64,000 bases of DNA from Thiohalophilus sp. (GTDB lineage Bacteria > Pseudomonadota > Gammaproteobacteria > UBA6429 > Thiohalophilaceae): positions 62,001 to 126,000 of the forward strand of contig NZ_JAXHLN010000003.1 of the NCBI RefSeq assembly GCF_034522235.1, read 5' to 3'. The position numbers and the translations under genes are program-made. Shown in pieces: positions 26,681-37,130 of the stretch. The number at the start of each line of letters is the position of its first letter. Positions within the stretch are counted from its first letter, which is position 1. Under the pieces are notes generated by a model. It saw only the letters and a list, made by a program, of their open reading frames with translations, had not been told where the DNA came from and did no database searches.

Positions 26681-27313
26681 TCAGTGGCTTTCGGCCAGCA
26701 ATTGTTCCAGATCGTGACGAATTGCCTCTGTTGAATCACTATCGCGGATCAACAGGCGCGCCTGTCCCTGGTGATCGAACACATAAACCGCGCTGCTGTG
26801 TGAAACGGTGTAATCACCGTCAGCATCAGGTTTGTCGTAACCATAGGTTACACGATAACGTTTGGTCAGCTCCTGCAGGGCCTGCTGACCCCCACGCAGG
26901 CCAACAACCTGTTGGCCAAAGGCCTGTACATACTGTCCCAGCTCGTCAAGACTATCACGCCGCGGATCCACGCTGACAAACAGTATTCTGATCTCACTTG
27001 CTCGCTTGCCTAACTGCGAAACCGTACTCTGCAGTCGACTCAGGGTCATCGGACAGACATCCGGACAATGCATATAGCCGAAATACATTAACAGGATCTT
27101 ACCGCGATAATCCTGCGCATCAACCATGCTTTTACTGTTTGCGGAGCGCAGGGTAAAAGCCAGCGGTGGCATAAGGCCAGTAATGTCCTTTGTTTGCCAC
27201 TTTTCATCACTGTCAGTGCAGCCATGCAGAAATAGCACGATCATCAGTAACACGACAAGATACCCAAATCCGGGTATTGTTACTTTACGGTCTCGATGCA
27301 TAGTCATGCTCAT
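26681..27313 (-). CDS. SCO1/SenC copper chaperone, lipoprotein
   Basis: 210-aa thioredoxin-fold protein that delivers copper to the CuA centre of cytochrome c oxidase. The N-terminal hydrophobic segment ends in LFLHGC, a lipobox, so it is probably membrane-anchored. Copper ligands are the CPDVC motif in YFGYMHCPDVCPMTLS and a distal His in VSHSSAVYVFD. Its start overlaps the ctaG stop by 4 nt (ATGA), indicating an operon and translational coupling. No oxidase subunit genes are in the window, so the target oxidase is elsewhere. Confidence 0.92.
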   Translation of the reverse strand: MSMTMHRDRKVTIPGFGYLVVLLMIVLFLHGCTDSDEKWQTKDITGLMPPLAFTLRSANSKSMVDAQDYRGKILLMYFGYMHCPDVCPMTLSRLQSTVSQLGKRASEIRILFVSVDPRRDSLDELGQYVQAFGQQVVGLRGGQQALQELTKRYRVTYGYDKPDADGDYTVSHSSAVYVFDHQGQARLLIRDSDSTEAIRHDLEQLLAESH

Positions 27314-28173
27314 ACCTGCTTGCTTTCGCCACCGGAAACATTTTTCTGCTCAGCTTGCGCGCTTTGCCTCATCCACAGGCGAATAACCAGTAGAATGCCG
27401 ATCACGCTCATCATCGCAGCGGGAATCCAGGTGGTCAGTCCGCCGATGGTCTGATCCGTCAGCGGGCTAATCGGCCAGGCCCGCCCGCAAACACTGTAGA
27501 CGTCATACAGCACCTTTTCACTCAGCGCGATATAGGCGCCGATGATGATCTGCAAAACCATCACCACCCACAACATCACAATCCGGCTTGAATAGTGCAG
27601 GGTTATCCGCCCCTGCGGGGCGCGTGGATCCACGATCAGCCACCAGAACAGCAGACCATCGATCAGCATACTCCAGTTCATGACCTTGTAGCGTGTTTCG
27701 CTGAGCATTGCCTCGAAATGGACTTCCGGGATCAACCATAAATAGATCAGGCCTACAAACAACGCTGGCGCCAAGACCGGGTTCTGCAGGAATCGATAGA
27801 TCCCGCGTACAGGCCGGCTATACCAGATCGGCAACAGCATCTGCTGGCGCCATTTTTGCGGGATGCCCCGGCCGAGAACCTTATGGGGTGTGGCCAGCAC
27901 AATCAGAAACGGTCCGATATGATGCAGGACCAGATGCTGCAGGCGATGCACCCAGAACATGTGCTGGGACAGGTAATCCACGTAAGTCTGCATCACCCCG
28001 TAAATCAGTAATAACCCGAGGCAAAAACTCAGTGTGGGCCAGAAACCGGTGCGCAGCTTATCGCGCCGTCGCTGTTTTATCCCCCGCCAGTACAGAACTG
28101 CCGCAGCCAGGGTGCTGACCAGCACGGTGGGAGAAAACTCCCAGGGTTTGATCAAAGTGACAAGTGACGGCAT
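27310..28173 (-). CDS. CtaG-type (caa3) cytochrome oxidase assembly membrane protein
   Basis: 287-aa protein with seven or more hydrophobic helices. It contains the histidine-rich segment FWVHRLQHLVLHHIGPFLIV, characteristic of the caa3_CtaG family, and SMLIDGLLFWWLIVDPRAPQ. This family assists copper insertion into haem-copper oxidases and is unrelated to the Cox11 type also called CtaG. It is first gene of a two-gene unit with sco1, which it overlaps by 4 nt. Confidence 0.88.
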   Translation of the reverse strand: MPSLVTLIKPWEFSPTVLVSTLAAAVLYWRGIKQRRRDKLRTGFWPTLSFCLGLLLIYGVMQTYVDYLSQHMFWVHRLQHLVLHHIGPFLIVLATPHKVLGRGIPQKWRQQMLLPIWYSRPVRGIYRFLQNPVLAPALFVGLIYLWLIPEVHFEAMLSETRYKVMNWSMLIDGLLFWWLIVDPRAPQGRITLHYSSRIVMLWVVMVLQIIIGAYIALSEKVLYDVYSVCGRAWPISPLTDQTIGGLTTWIPAAMMSVIGILLVIRLWMRQSAQAEQKNVSGGESKQV

Positions 28174-28204
28174 ACCTGTTCAGTGGCTACGGATGCGGCC
28201 TATG

Positions 28205-29134
<930 letters not shown>

Positions 29135-29203
29135 TTAATATAATTTTTACCGCAGAGGGCGCTGAGTACAAGATTAATAAAACCTGAGACCATCCGTTCG
29201 TAG

Positions 29204-29276
29204 GGTGGCTCAAGCGAAAGCGGAGCCACCTTACCTTGCAGATGATTTTGCCGGATCCGCTATCGCTTGATCCGGC
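29204..29276. repeat. Two intergenic hairpins
   Basis: GGTGGCTC / GAGCCACC (29204-29230) and GCCGGATC / GATCCGGC (29250-29276) are perfect 8-bp stems. Both contain an AAGCG or CGCTT segment. CGCAGAG words occur on either side (29150 and 29302). The 29120-29336 gap contains no gene. Confidence 0.6.
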
Positions 29277-29336
29277 CTACAGGTTTTCTTAAATAATATT
29301 TCTCTGCGACCTTTGCGTCTCTGCAGTAAGATTTTC

Positions 29337-29888
29337 TTATCCGCGGATCAGCTCTCCAGTGAGCGCATCGCGGATTTCCGTCGGGCTGCTGTGCGGGCCG
29401 ACTTCACCCTCGAGCACAAAATCTACCCGGGCGTCGAACTGTTCACGCACTTGTGCGACCGTGCGCGCCGGCGGCTGGCCGCCGAGGTTCGCGCTGGTCG
29501 AGACCAGCGGTTTACCGAAGGCCTGGCACAGTTCCCGCGCCTGCGGATGGGCGGTGACGCGCACCGCCAGTGTGGCAAAGTCGCCGCGCAACCACTCGCT
29601 GGTTTGCGCTTTGGCCGGCCACAACCAGGTAAACGGTCCCGGCCAGCTGGCCAGAACCCGATGCCGCGCCTCTTCCGGTAATTCGTCCAGATAGGGCTCT
29701 AGCTGCCCGACCTCACTGGCGATCAGGATCAACCCCTTGTTCTTTTCACGTTGTTTTAACGTCAGGATCTTTTCGATCGCCGGGCTGTTATCCGGATCGC
29801 AGCCGAGGCCATAGACCGCCTCGGTGGGATAGGCAATCACCCCGCCATTGCGCAACACTTCCACGGCTTGGTCTATCGACGAGGACAT
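29337..29888 (-). CDS. tsaC: Threonylcarbamoyl-AMP synthase (YrdC/TsaC)
   Basis: 183-aa enzyme making threonylcarbamoyl-AMP for the t6A37 modification of ANN-decoding tRNAs. The N-terminal YrdC signature is GGVIAYPTEAVYGLGCDPDN, followed by KQREKNKGLILIASE and KPLVSTSANLGGQPPARTV. The short length (no SUA5 C-terminal domain) fits TsaC. The start is ATG 29888. Its surroundings are repeats, and hemF lies downstream on the same strand beyond about 220 bp. Confidence 0.95.
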   Translation of the reverse strand: MSSSIDQAVEVLRNGGVIAYPTEAVYGLGCDPDNSPAIEKILTLKQREKNKGLILIASEVGQLEPYLDELPEEARHRVLASWPGPFTWLWPAKAQTSEWLRGDFATLAVRVTAHPQARELCQAFGKPLVSTSANLGGQPPARTVAQVREQFDARVDFVLEGEVGPHSSPTEIRDALTGELIRG

Positions 29889-29912
29889 GGCTGTTACCCT
29901 TCATTATTCAAG

Positions 29913-30121
29913 GTCGCATCGCGGCGCAGCCGCTCCTACACCGGCCGATGGCACAACAAATCAGATCACCATCGATTGACGATTCACGACTTCCGATTTC
30001 CCACTGCCGAAAGTCGCATCGCGGCGCAGCCGCTCCTGCACCGGCCGATGGCACAACAAATCAGATCGACAACGATTAACAATTAACGACTGTTGACTGC
30101 CAACTGCCATCTGCCAACTTT
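29913..30121. repeat. 55-bp direct repeat at 100-bp period, interleaved with heptamers
   Basis: GTCGCATCGCGGCGCAGCCG... is repeated at 29913-29967 and 30013-30067 with one mismatch and exactly 100 bp spacing. After each copy comes 7-bp-periodic DNA: ATCGATT, GACGATT, CACGACT, TCCGATT and so on (about 29970-30011), and GATTAAC, AATTAAC, GACTGTT, GACTGCC, AACTGCC, ATCTGCC (about 30073-30117). No gene lies in 29889-30127. Confidence 0.85.
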
Positions 30122-30127
30122 TATTAT

Positions 30128-32431
30128 TTATTCCTGCTCAGTCTCTTCTTCGGTTTCCACCGGCTCGCTGTAATTGCAATCCTTTTGCGGACAGACCTTT
30201 TCGGTACCGCGCCGCTTGGTGGTCTTGAGGGTCAGCATCGGCCAGTTGCACTGGGGACAGGCTTCGTTCAGCGGCTGGTTCCAGACGGCGTACTTGCAGT
30301 CGGGATAGCGCTCACAGGAGAAAAAGATTTTGCCGTTACGTGATTTGCGCTTGAGCATGTTGCCCTGCTTGCATTCGGGACACTGTACGCCGGTGTTTTC
30401 CGGCTTCTCCAGCGGCTCGATATAGCGGCAGTCGGGGTAACCGCTGCAGCCGATGAATTTGCCGTAACGCCCGTGGCGGATAATCAGATCCGAACCGCAA
30501 TCTGGACACTTGCGGCCCTCGATCACTTCCGGCTCGGCGTTAGCGTCCTCGTTGACGTTGCGGGTGTAATCACACTCGGGATAGTTATTGCAGCCGATAA
30601 AGCGCCCGCGCCGGCCCAGACGAATCGCCAGGCTGCCGCCACATTTGGGACACTTCTCGTCGATCTGCTCGTGAGTCACATCCTTGCGATCCACGCTCTT
30701 GTCCTTGTCCTCGACCAGTTCGTGGAAGGGCTTCCAGAAGGCCTTCATCATCGGAATCCAGTCCTTCTCGCCGCGAGAGATGGCATCCAGATCGTCTTCC
30801 ATATGCGCGGTGAACTCATAGTCCACGTACTGGGGAAAATGTTCGGTCAGGAACTTGTTGACGATACGCCCCACATCGGTCGGAATGAAGCGCTTCTTGT
30901 CCATCTCCACATATTCGCGCTGCTGCAAGGTGGAGATGATGGAAGCATAAGTGGAGGGGCGGCCGATGCCGTACTCCTCCAGCGCCTTGACCAGGCTGGC
31001 TTCCGAATAGCGCGGCGGCGGCTCGGTGAAGTGCTGCTCCGGCAGGATCTTGAGCAGCTTGACCACATCGCCTTCTTTCATCGGCGGCAGAATGCGGTCC
31101 TTGTCGTCCTTATCTTTCTTGCTGTCGTCCTCACTTTCCAGATACAGCGCCATGAAACCGGGCTTGACCACGGTCGAGCCGTTGGCGCGAAACAGGTTGT
31201 CCGGGCTACCGGCAGCCAGATCCACGGCCACGGTATCCATGGTGGCGTGGATCATCTGGCAGGCGACGGTGCGTTTCCAGATCAACTCATACAGGCGGAA
31301 CTGATCCTTGCTCAGATTCTTTTTAATCTGTGCCGGTTCGTACAGCACCGATGTCGGGCGAATTGCCTCGTGCGCTTCCTGGGCATTTTTGGATTTGGTC
31401 TTGAACTGGCGCGGTTCTTTCGGCAGGTTGTCGGCGCCGTACTTGTCCTGAATAAACTGGCGGATCTCGGTCAACGCTTCATCAGCGAGGTTCACCGAGT
31501 CGGTACGCATGTAAGTAATCAAACCGACGGTTTCGCCGCCAAGATCGATCCCTTCATACAGCTGCTGGGCGACACTCATAGTCTTGCGCGCGGTAAAGCC
31601 GAGTTTGCGTGAAGCTTCCTGCTGCACGGTCGAGGTGGTAAACGGCGCGGCCGGGTTACGCTTGCGCTGTTTCTTTTCGACCTTGTGGACCGTGAGTTTG
31701 CCATTGGCCGCACTACTCAGGGTCTGTTCGGCCTCTTTGGCCTTTTTCTCGTTATTAATCGTGAACTGGCTGACTTTCTTGCTTTTGAGATAGGTCAGCT
31801 TGGCGGCAAACACCTGCTTGTCCTGCTCCACCTCGGCATCCATGCTCCAGTACTCCTTGGGCTTGAAATTTTCAATCTCGATTTCCCGCTCGACGATCAG
31901 GCGCAGGGCCGGACTCTGTACCCGTCCTGCGGACAGGCCACGACGGATTTTTTTCCATAACAGGGGAGAGAGATTGAAGCCCACCAGATAGTCCAGCGCG
32001 CGACGCGCCAGCTGGGCATGGATCAGATCATCGGACAGTTCACGCGGATGCTCTACCGCATCATTCACCGCACGCTTGGTGATTTCGTTGAACGCCACGC
32101 GGCCGACGTGTTTATCCTTGAGTGCGTCCCGGTCTTTGAGGATCTCATACAGATGCCAGGAGATCGCTTCACCCTCACGATCCGGGTCAGTGGCAAGATA
32201 CAGGTTGTCGGCTTTTTTCAGCGATTTGACAATCGCATCGACATGCTTTTCATTCTTTTCGATCAGCTGATACTTCATGGCAAAGTCATGTTCGGGATCG
32301 ACCGCGCCCTCCTTGGGCAACAGGTCGCGCACATGACCATAGGAAGCCAGGACCTCATAATCCTTGCCAAGATATTTTTTGATCGTTTTGGCCTTGGCGG
32401 GCGACTCAACGATAACCAGACTTTTTGCCAT
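30128..32431 (-). CDS. topA: DNA topoisomerase I
   Basis: 767-aa type IA topoisomerase relaxing negative supercoils. The Toprim domain starts MAKSLVIVESPAKAKTIKKY and includes ATDPDREGEAISWHL. The catalytic Tyr is in VGLITYMRTDSVNL. The C-terminus carries four Cys4 ribbons, beginning CPKCGGSLAIRLGRRGRF, CPDCGSDLIIRHGRYGKF, CPECKQGNMLKRKSRNGK and CPQCNWPMLTLKTT. It ends in an acidic tail. Following smg on the same strand, it lies in the conserved topA-smg-dprA order. Confidence 0.98.
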   Translation of the reverse strand: MAKSLVIVESPAKAKTIKKYLGKDYEVLASYGHVRDLLPKEGAVDPEHDFAMKYQLIEKNEKHVDAIVKSLKKADNLYLATDPDREGEAISWHLYEILKDRDALKDKHVGRVAFNEITKRAVNDAVEHPRELSDDLIHAQLARRALDYLVGFNLSPLLWKKIRRGLSAGRVQSPALRLIVEREIEIENFKPKEYWSMDAEVEQDKQVFAAKLTYLKSKKVSQFTINNEKKAKEAEQTLSSAANGKLTVHKVEKKQRKRNPAAPFTTSTVQQEASRKLGFTARKTMSVAQQLYEGIDLGGETVGLITYMRTDSVNLADEALTEIRQFIQDKYGADNLPKEPRQFKTKSKNAQEAHEAIRPTSVLYEPAQIKKNLSKDQFRLYELIWKRTVACQMIHATMDTVAVDLAAGSPDNLFRANGSTVVKPGFMALYLESEDDSKKDKDDKDRILPPMKEGDVVKLLKILPEQHFTEPPPRYSEASLVKALEEYGIGRPSTYASIISTLQQREYVEMDKKRFIPTDVGRIVNKFLTEHFPQYVDYEFTAHMEDDLDAISRGEKDWIPMMKAFWKPFHELVEDKDKSVDRKDVTHEQIDEKCPKCGGSLAIRLGRRGRFIGCNNYPECDYTRNVNEDANAEPEVIEGRKCPDCGSDLIIRHGRYGKFIGCSGYPDCRYIEPLEKPENTGVQCPECKQGNMLKRKSRNGKIFFSCERYPDCKYAVWNQPLNEACPQCNWPMLTLKTTKRRGTEKVCPQKDCNYSEPVETEEETEQE

Positions 32432-32446
32432 AAGGTTAAGTTACTC

Positions 32447-32477
32447 TTATAAAAGCAAATGCCCGCGTTTAGCGGGC
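32447..32477 (-). terminator. Terminator downstream of smg
   Basis: On the minus strand the stem GCCCGC-TAAAC-GCGGGC (32461-32477) is followed by ATTTGCTTTTATAAG. It lies 31 bp beyond the smg stop and just ahead of topA, so it separates or attenuates the two. Confidence 0.8.
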
Positions 32478-32507
32478 ACTATGTTTAAATCTGCTTGTTT
32501 TGCCAAC

Positions 32508-32987
32508 TCAATGCAGAATACCGGGCATTTCGTCGAACACCAGATCTTCCATCCAGGCAAATGCCGCTTCCCTGCCCGGTTGATTAAACAGTACCATCAA
32601 GACGACCCATTTGAGCTGTTCCAGGTCAATTTCATCTTCGCCCAGCGCCATGACCCGGTCGATAACCATTTCACGGGTATAATGATCCAGTACGCCGGTC
32701 TGCTCCAGAAACAGCAAAAAGCCGCGGGCTTCAATATCCAGTTTTTCGCACTCTTCGGCGGTGTAGATGCGAATCGATCCGGTGGTTTTACCACTGTAGA
32801 TCGACGGGTCATCCTGCATCGCCACCAGACCTTCCAGCCATTCAAAGGCGCGGGTGATTTCGACTTGACGGAAACCCGCTTCCTGGAGTTCCACGCGCAG
32901 TGTTTCCTCGTCCGTATCGAATTCTATTTCATCATTCATATAGTTTTCAAACAGATACATCAATACGTCGAGTACACTCTCTTTCAT
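32508..32987 (-). CDS. smg: Smg family protein (DUF494)
   Basis: 159-aa acidic protein beginning MKESVLDVLMYLFENYMNDE, with a helical C-terminus (YTREMVIDRVMALGEDEIDL). It matches the Smg/DUF494 family, which is conserved beside dprA and topA in beta- and gammaproteobacteria. Molecular role is unknown. It starts 13 bp after the dprA stop, so it is very probably co-transcribed with dprA, and it is followed by a terminator. Confidence 0.92.
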   Translation of the reverse strand: MKESVLDVLMYLFENYMNDEIEFDTDEETLRVELQEAGFRQVEITRAFEWLEGLVAMQDDPSIYSGKTTGSIRIYTAEECEKLDIEARGFLLFLEQTGVLDHYTREMVIDRVMALGEDEIDLEQLKWVVLMVLFNQPGREAAFAWMEDLVFDEMPGILH

Positions 32988-32999
32988 TTTCTTACCCCT

Positions 33000-34118
33000 C
33001 TAACAGGTCTGGCAATAATGACCACCGGTGGTGGCGGCAACAAAGCCTTGCAATTCCAGTACCAAGAGCATGGAACAAACGGCATCGGCCGTCAATCCAC
33101 TGCGTTCTACTACCGTATCTACGGATGTCGGCTCGTGACCAATACACTCCAGCACTTTTTGATACTCGGCGTCGAGTTCATTCTTCGGATCCACCACGAT
33201 CTGTTCGCCAGACGGGGCATCCGCTGTGACTTGATAGTCCACCAGTTCGCCCAGCTCTTCGAGCACATCCTGCGCCGTTTCGACCAGCTTGGCACCCTGA
33301 CGCAGTAACTGGTGGCAGCCTCTGGCCTGGGGGTTATGAATCGAGCCGGGCACGGCAAATACCTCGCGACCCTGCTCCAGCGCCAGCCGGGCGGTAATCA
33401 ATGACCCGCTCTGCCGCGCGGCTTCCACCACCAGCACCCCCACCGCCAGGCCGCTGATAATGCGATTGCGGCGCGGGAAATTCCCCGCCAGCGGCGGCGT
33501 GCCGGGCGCGAATTCCGACACCAGCGCGCCACGCTGGACAATTTCGTGGGCCAGCTCACGATGGCGGGCCGGGTAGACCCGATCCAGGCCGGTGCCAACC
33601 ACCGCCACACTGTAGCCGCCACCGGTCAGGGCACCCTGGTGGCTGGCGGCATCAATACCCAGCGCCAGGCCACTGGTGATGGTCAATCCCATGCCACCCA
33701 GGTGGCGGGCAAACTCCTGCGCCGTCTCGCGACCGGCCGGAGTCGGGTTGCGGGTACCGACCATGGCCAGTTGCGGCAGCCCGAGACAGTCAGGATCGCC
33801 GTACACGTATAACAGTGGCGGGGGATCGGCAATCGCCCGCAAACGGGCCGGATAGCGGGGATCCGTCAGGGTCAGGATATGCGCCCCGGGCTGCGCGGCC
33901 CAGGCCAGATCGGCCTCGATCGCGGCCTCGTCCGGGGTCTGCAACGCTGCCACCGTCTCCTCCCGCAGGCCGGCCGCACTCAACGCCGCCGATCCGGCGC
34001 CAAGAACCTTCGCCGGGCTGCCAAAACGCTCTATCAGGGAGTAAAAGGTCGCGGGACCGATATGCGGGGCCCGGTGAAGCGCCAGCCAGGGGCGCAATGA
34101 TTCCTGTCGTTCAGCCAT
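33000..34118 (-). CDS. dprA: DNA-processing protein DprA
   Basis: About 372-aa protein that binds incoming single-stranded DNA and loads RecA during transformation. The Rossmann core has LAMVGTRNPTPAGRETAQEF, TSGLALGIDAASHQGAL and VAVVGTGLDRVYPARHREL. It also has an N-terminal helix-hairpin region and a C-terminal winged-helix-like segment (EPTSVDTVVERSGLTADAV). I use ATG 34118 (MAERQESLRPW), the usual family start. The frame is open to 34166. It is upstream of smg in the same operon. Confidence 0.95.
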   Translation of the reverse strand: MAERQESLRPWLALHRAPHIGPATFYSLIERFGSPAKVLGAGSAALSAAGLREETVAALQTPDEAAIEADLAWAAQPGAHILTLTDPRYPARLRAIADPPPLLYVYGDPDCLGLPQLAMVGTRNPTPAGRETAQEFARHLGGMGLTITSGLALGIDAASHQGALTGGGYSVAVVGTGLDRVYPARHRELAHEIVQRGALVSEFAPGTPPLAGNFPRRNRIISGLAVGVLVVEAARQSGSLITARLALEQGREVFAVPGSIHNPQARGCHQLLRQGAKLVETAQDVLEELGELVDYQVTADAPSGEQIVVDPKNELDAEYQKVLECIGHEPTSVDTVVERSGLTADAVCSMLLVLELQGFVAATTGGHYCQTC

Positions 34119-34238
34119 AAGTGTATCCCGACCAACTCCGTTTGGTCCCCCGAAAGCGGCCATCAAGGCCGTTTCGGTTGCATCAGGGGGATTGTATCAC
34201 CCGACGGGAATTTGAACAGCCCCGCCGTTCACGCCCTC

Positions 34239-35417
34239 TCAGGGATTGGTGACTTTGTCATTGACGTGCAAGGAGCGGTAGGCCTCCATGACCAGTCCGT
34301 AGCTGACTTTCTCGTAGGTACGGAACACCATCAGGATCCCGGCCCGCTCGTCGGGCAAATCCACATGGAAGCCGAGCCAGCTGTCGGGATCGCGGGCGGT
34401 GTCCCCGTCCTGATAGATCGCCAGGACATGGCCCGGTTCCAGCCCATCGCGAGTGCCCTTGCTCAGAATCACCACATTATATTGGCCAATCTGGGAAAGG
34501 CCGTTGTGCACGGCAATGATATGGCCGTTCATTTCGTCCTCGGGTGGCCGGGGGAAGAAATTAAAATCGAGCGCGTGATCCTCAATCGGCAACAGACGAT
34601 CGCCGTTGAGCACCTCCTGCGTGGCATTCACGATATTCAGGGTGGTGATATCATCGGCACCGGTTTTACCGCGAACCACGCGCGCCTCCGCCAGCCGCAG
34701 GACCTCGTAACCGAGCGTTTCGCCCGTTTCCGGATCCTTGTAGACCCGTCCCGGACGGACCACCTCATAGCGGCCGATCTGCTCATCCTGGATATCCCGG
34801 GCATAGATCCTGTTATCGGTCGCGCTGATCAGATGGCCTTCATAGCTGGAAACGATATAGGGGGCATCATCCAGCTCATCCCTGTCGATCACCCGCGGAC
34901 GCTGCAAGAAGGGCGCGATGATCGAACGGGGGATGGTCGGAATGGCCTTTTCGATCGGCTCGTAGCGCTTGCGCGGTGACAGTTTGATAGTCTCGATGCC
35001 CCGCGGCGCTTCGGGAACCACCCCTGCGCTACCTTCCAGCGTCAGATAGGGTTTGCCGTCAGCATCACGATAAAGCACGATCACATCACCGGGATAGATC
35101 AGGTGCGGATTGCGAATCTCGGGGTTGATATGCCAGACCTGTGGCCATAACCAGGAATCATTGAGAAAGCGGCCGGCGATATCCCACAGGGTATCCCCTT
35201 TTTTGACCACGTAGCGCTCCGGATAATCCGGTTTAAACACCGGCTTTTCGGGTTCGGCACCGGCACCGGGCTCTTCCAGCGTATACGGGGTCGATTCAGG
35301 CGCCGGAGCGGACTCGGGCTCCGGCGGCGTCGAGCCACAGGCCGCCAGGCCCGCGCCGAGCAAAACAATCGACAGGAAACGTGTCAAAATCAGGCCAGTC
35401 GGTTTATTATCTACCAT
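34239..35417 (-). CDS. LysM-domain exported protein
   Basis: 392-aa envelope protein. Its N-terminus ends in a lipobox-like LLGAGLAAC, so it is probably a lipoprotein. An acidic Pro/Glu linker follows, then one LysM module at about 70-120 ([20 protein letters not shown]). The long C-terminal half lacks a known motif. LysM binds peptidoglycan. The same type of gene is found divergent from def in many gammaproteobacteria, as here. Its start codon is 160 bp from the def start. Confidence 0.88.
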   Translation of the reverse strand: MVDNKPTGLILTRFLSIVLLGAGLAACGSTPPEPESAPAPESTPYTLEEPGAGAEPEKPVFKPDYPERYVVKKGDTLWDIAGRFLNDSWLWPQVWHINPEIRNPHLIYPGDVIVLYRDADGKPYLTLEGSAGVVPEAPRGIETIKLSPRKRYEPIEKAIPTIPRSIIAPFLQRPRVIDRDELDDAPYIVSSYEGHLISATDNRIYARDIQDEQIGRYEVVRPGRVYKDPETGETLGYEVLRLAEARVVRGKTGADDITTLNIVNATQEVLNGDRLLPIEDHALDFNFFPRPPEDEMNGHIIAVHNGLSQIGQYNVVILSKGTRDGLEPGHVLAIYQDGDTARDPDSWLGFHVDLPDERAGILMVFRTYEKVSYGLVMEAYRSLHVNDKVTNP

Positions 35418-35577
35418 GAAGGTTCCCCTGTCAGAGGCCGCTTGTTATTCGAGTTTAATCGACCTGGCACCGGGAACAAGCCCGAATCTGACAGGTCTGC
35501 AGTCAGTAGTATCACAGTACTATCATAATGTTAGCAGCTTTTTCTACACTCGTACTAGAGAAACGTCACGAAATTAT

Positions 35578-36081
35578 ATGGCAATGTTGAATATTTTGAA
35601 TTATCCCGATGACCGGCTGCGCATCAAGGCGAAGCCGGTGGAGCAGTTCGCCGCCCGCCTGCACCGGCAGATCGACGACATGTTCGAGACCATGTACGCC
35701 GCGCCGGGCATCGGTCTGGCGGCGACCCAGGTGGATTTCCACCAGCGTCTGATTGTCATCGACGTTTCCGAGGACAAGAGCCAGCCGCTGGTATTGATCA
35801 ACCCGGAGATCCTTGAAAAAGACGGTATCCAGCAGATCGACGAAGGCTGTCTCTCCGTGCCGGGCGTGTATGAGCCCGTGGAGCGGGCCGAGCATATCCG
35901 TCTCAAGATGCAGGACCGCGACGGCAACCCCGTGGAGATGGAAGCCGAAGGCCTGCTGGCGGTCTGCATCCAGCACGAAATGGACCATCTGGAGGGCAAA
36001 CTGTTCGTTGACTACCTCTCCGATCTCAAGCGCCAGCGCATCCGCAAAAAGCTGCAAAAACAGCAACGCCAGGCCGGATAA
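35578..36081 (+). CDS. def: Peptide deformylase
   Basis: 167-aa metalloenzyme removing formyl groups from nascent proteins. The three conserved motifs are present: [21 protein letters not shown] (metal Cys) and [12 protein letters not shown] (metal His residues and catalytic Glu). The frame is open to 35416, but ATG 35578 gives the standard N-terminus [14 protein letters not shown] and length. First of the def-fmt-rsmB-DUF4390-ntrYX series. Confidence 0.97.
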   Translation: MAMLNILNYPDDRLRIKAKPVEQFAARLHRQIDDMFETMYAAPGIGLAATQVDFHQRLIVIDVSEDKSQPLVLINPEILEKDGIQQIDEGCLSVPGVYEPVERAEHIRLKMQDRDGNPVEMEAEGLLAVCIQHEMDHLEGKLFVDYLSDLKRQRIRKKLQKQQRQAG

Positions 36082-36088
36082 ATCCGAC

Positions 36089-36133
36089 AGGTGCCAGGTA
36101 CTAGTTTCCAGGACCTGGAACCTAGCCCCTGGC
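36089..36133. repeat. Heptamer array between def and fmt
   Basis: Six 7-bp units (GTGCCAG, GTACTAG, TTTCCAG, GACCTGG, AACCTAG, CCCCTGG) with a conserved CCAGG/CCTGG core. The centre CTAGTTTCCAGGACCTGGAA is nearly palindromic. It fills the gap between two genes that are otherwise tightly packed. Confidence 0.75.
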
Positions 36134-36170
36134 GGCGTCTAACAAGTCGCAACACACACCCAGGACACCG

Positions 36171-37130
36171 ATGCCCTCTGAACAACGTCTTGTCTTCGCC
36201 GGCACCCCTCAGTTCGCCGCTATTTCGCTGCGAGCCCTGCTCGATGCCGGTCACGAGATTGCTGCGGTGTACACCCAGCCCGATCGCCCGGCCGGGCGCG
36301 GACGCAAGCTGCAACCGGGGCCGGTCAAGCGGCTGGCGCGGGAACACGGGATACCGGTCTGCCAGCCGGAGAATTTCAAATCCGACGCCGCCCTGGCCGA
36401 ACTGGCCGACTGGCAGGCGGAGCGGATGATCGTCGCCGCCTATGGACTGCTGCTGCCGCAACAGGTGCTCGACATTCCGGCCCACGGCTGCCTGAACATC
36501 CACGCCTCGCTGCTGCCGCGCTGGCGCGGCGCGGCGCCGATCCAGCGGGCCATTCTGGCCGGCGACAGCGAGACCGGCGTGACCATCATGCAGATGGACG
36601 CCGGACTGGATACCGGCGATATGCTGCTCAGGCTGCGCTGCCCGATTGCCCCGGATGAGACCGGCGGCAGTCTGCACGACAAGCTGGCCACGCTCGGTGG
36701 CAAGGCGATCGTGCAGGCGCTGGCCAGCCTCGACCAGCTTCAGCCCGAGCCTCAGGACGACAGTCAGGCGACCTATGCCCGCAAGCTGGACAAGGCCGAG
36801 GCCCGGATTGACTGGTACAAACCGGCCATCCAGCTGGCGCGCGAAGTGCACGCCTTCAACCCCTGGCCGGTGAGTCACACCCGGCTCGAGGGCGAGGCAT
36901 TGCGGATCTGGCAGGCCGGGGCGCGGGAAACACCCCCTGCCGCCTCTGACCAAACGCCTGGCACCGTAGTAAGCACTGACTCTGAGGGGATCGGTGTGGC
37001 CTGTGGGCAGGGCCTGTTACTGCTGCAACAGATCCAGCCGGCCGGCAGCAAGGCGATGAGCGCGGCTGCCTTCCTCAACGGCCGCCCCGGTCGGCTGCAG
37101 GTGGGCATGCGCCTGGGCGACACGCACTGA
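36171..37130 (+). CDS. fmt: Methionyl-tRNA formyltransferase
   Basis: 319-aa enzyme formylating initiator Met-tRNA with 10-formyl-THF. The N-terminal catalytic domain has LVFAGTPQFAAISLRALLDA, HASLLPRWRGAAPIQRAILA and MDAGLDTGDMLL. A C-terminal OB-like domain starts near ARIDWYKPAIQLAREVHAFN. Its TGA stop overlaps the rsmB ATG by one base (TGATG), showing translational coupling. Confidence 0.97.
   Translation: MPSEQRLVFAGTPQFAAISLRALLDAGHEIAAVYTQPDRPAGRGRKLQPGPVKRLAREHGIPVCQPENFKSDAALAELADWQAERMIVAAYGLLLPQQVLDIPAHGCLNIHASLLPRWRGAAPIQRAILAGDSETGVTIMQMDAGLDTGDMLLRLRCPIAPDETGGSLHDKLATLGGKAIVQALASLDQLQPEPQDDSQATYARKLDKAEARIDWYKPAIQLAREVHAFNPWPVSHTRLEGEALRIWQAGARETPPAASDQTPGTVVSTDSEGIGVACGQGLLLLQQIQPAGSKAMSAAAFLNGRPGRLQVGMRLGDTH

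Noticed and set aside
30473-31612. 379-codon plus-strand open frame opposite topA
   Set aside because: Antisense shadow of the topoisomerase, with no start context or domain.
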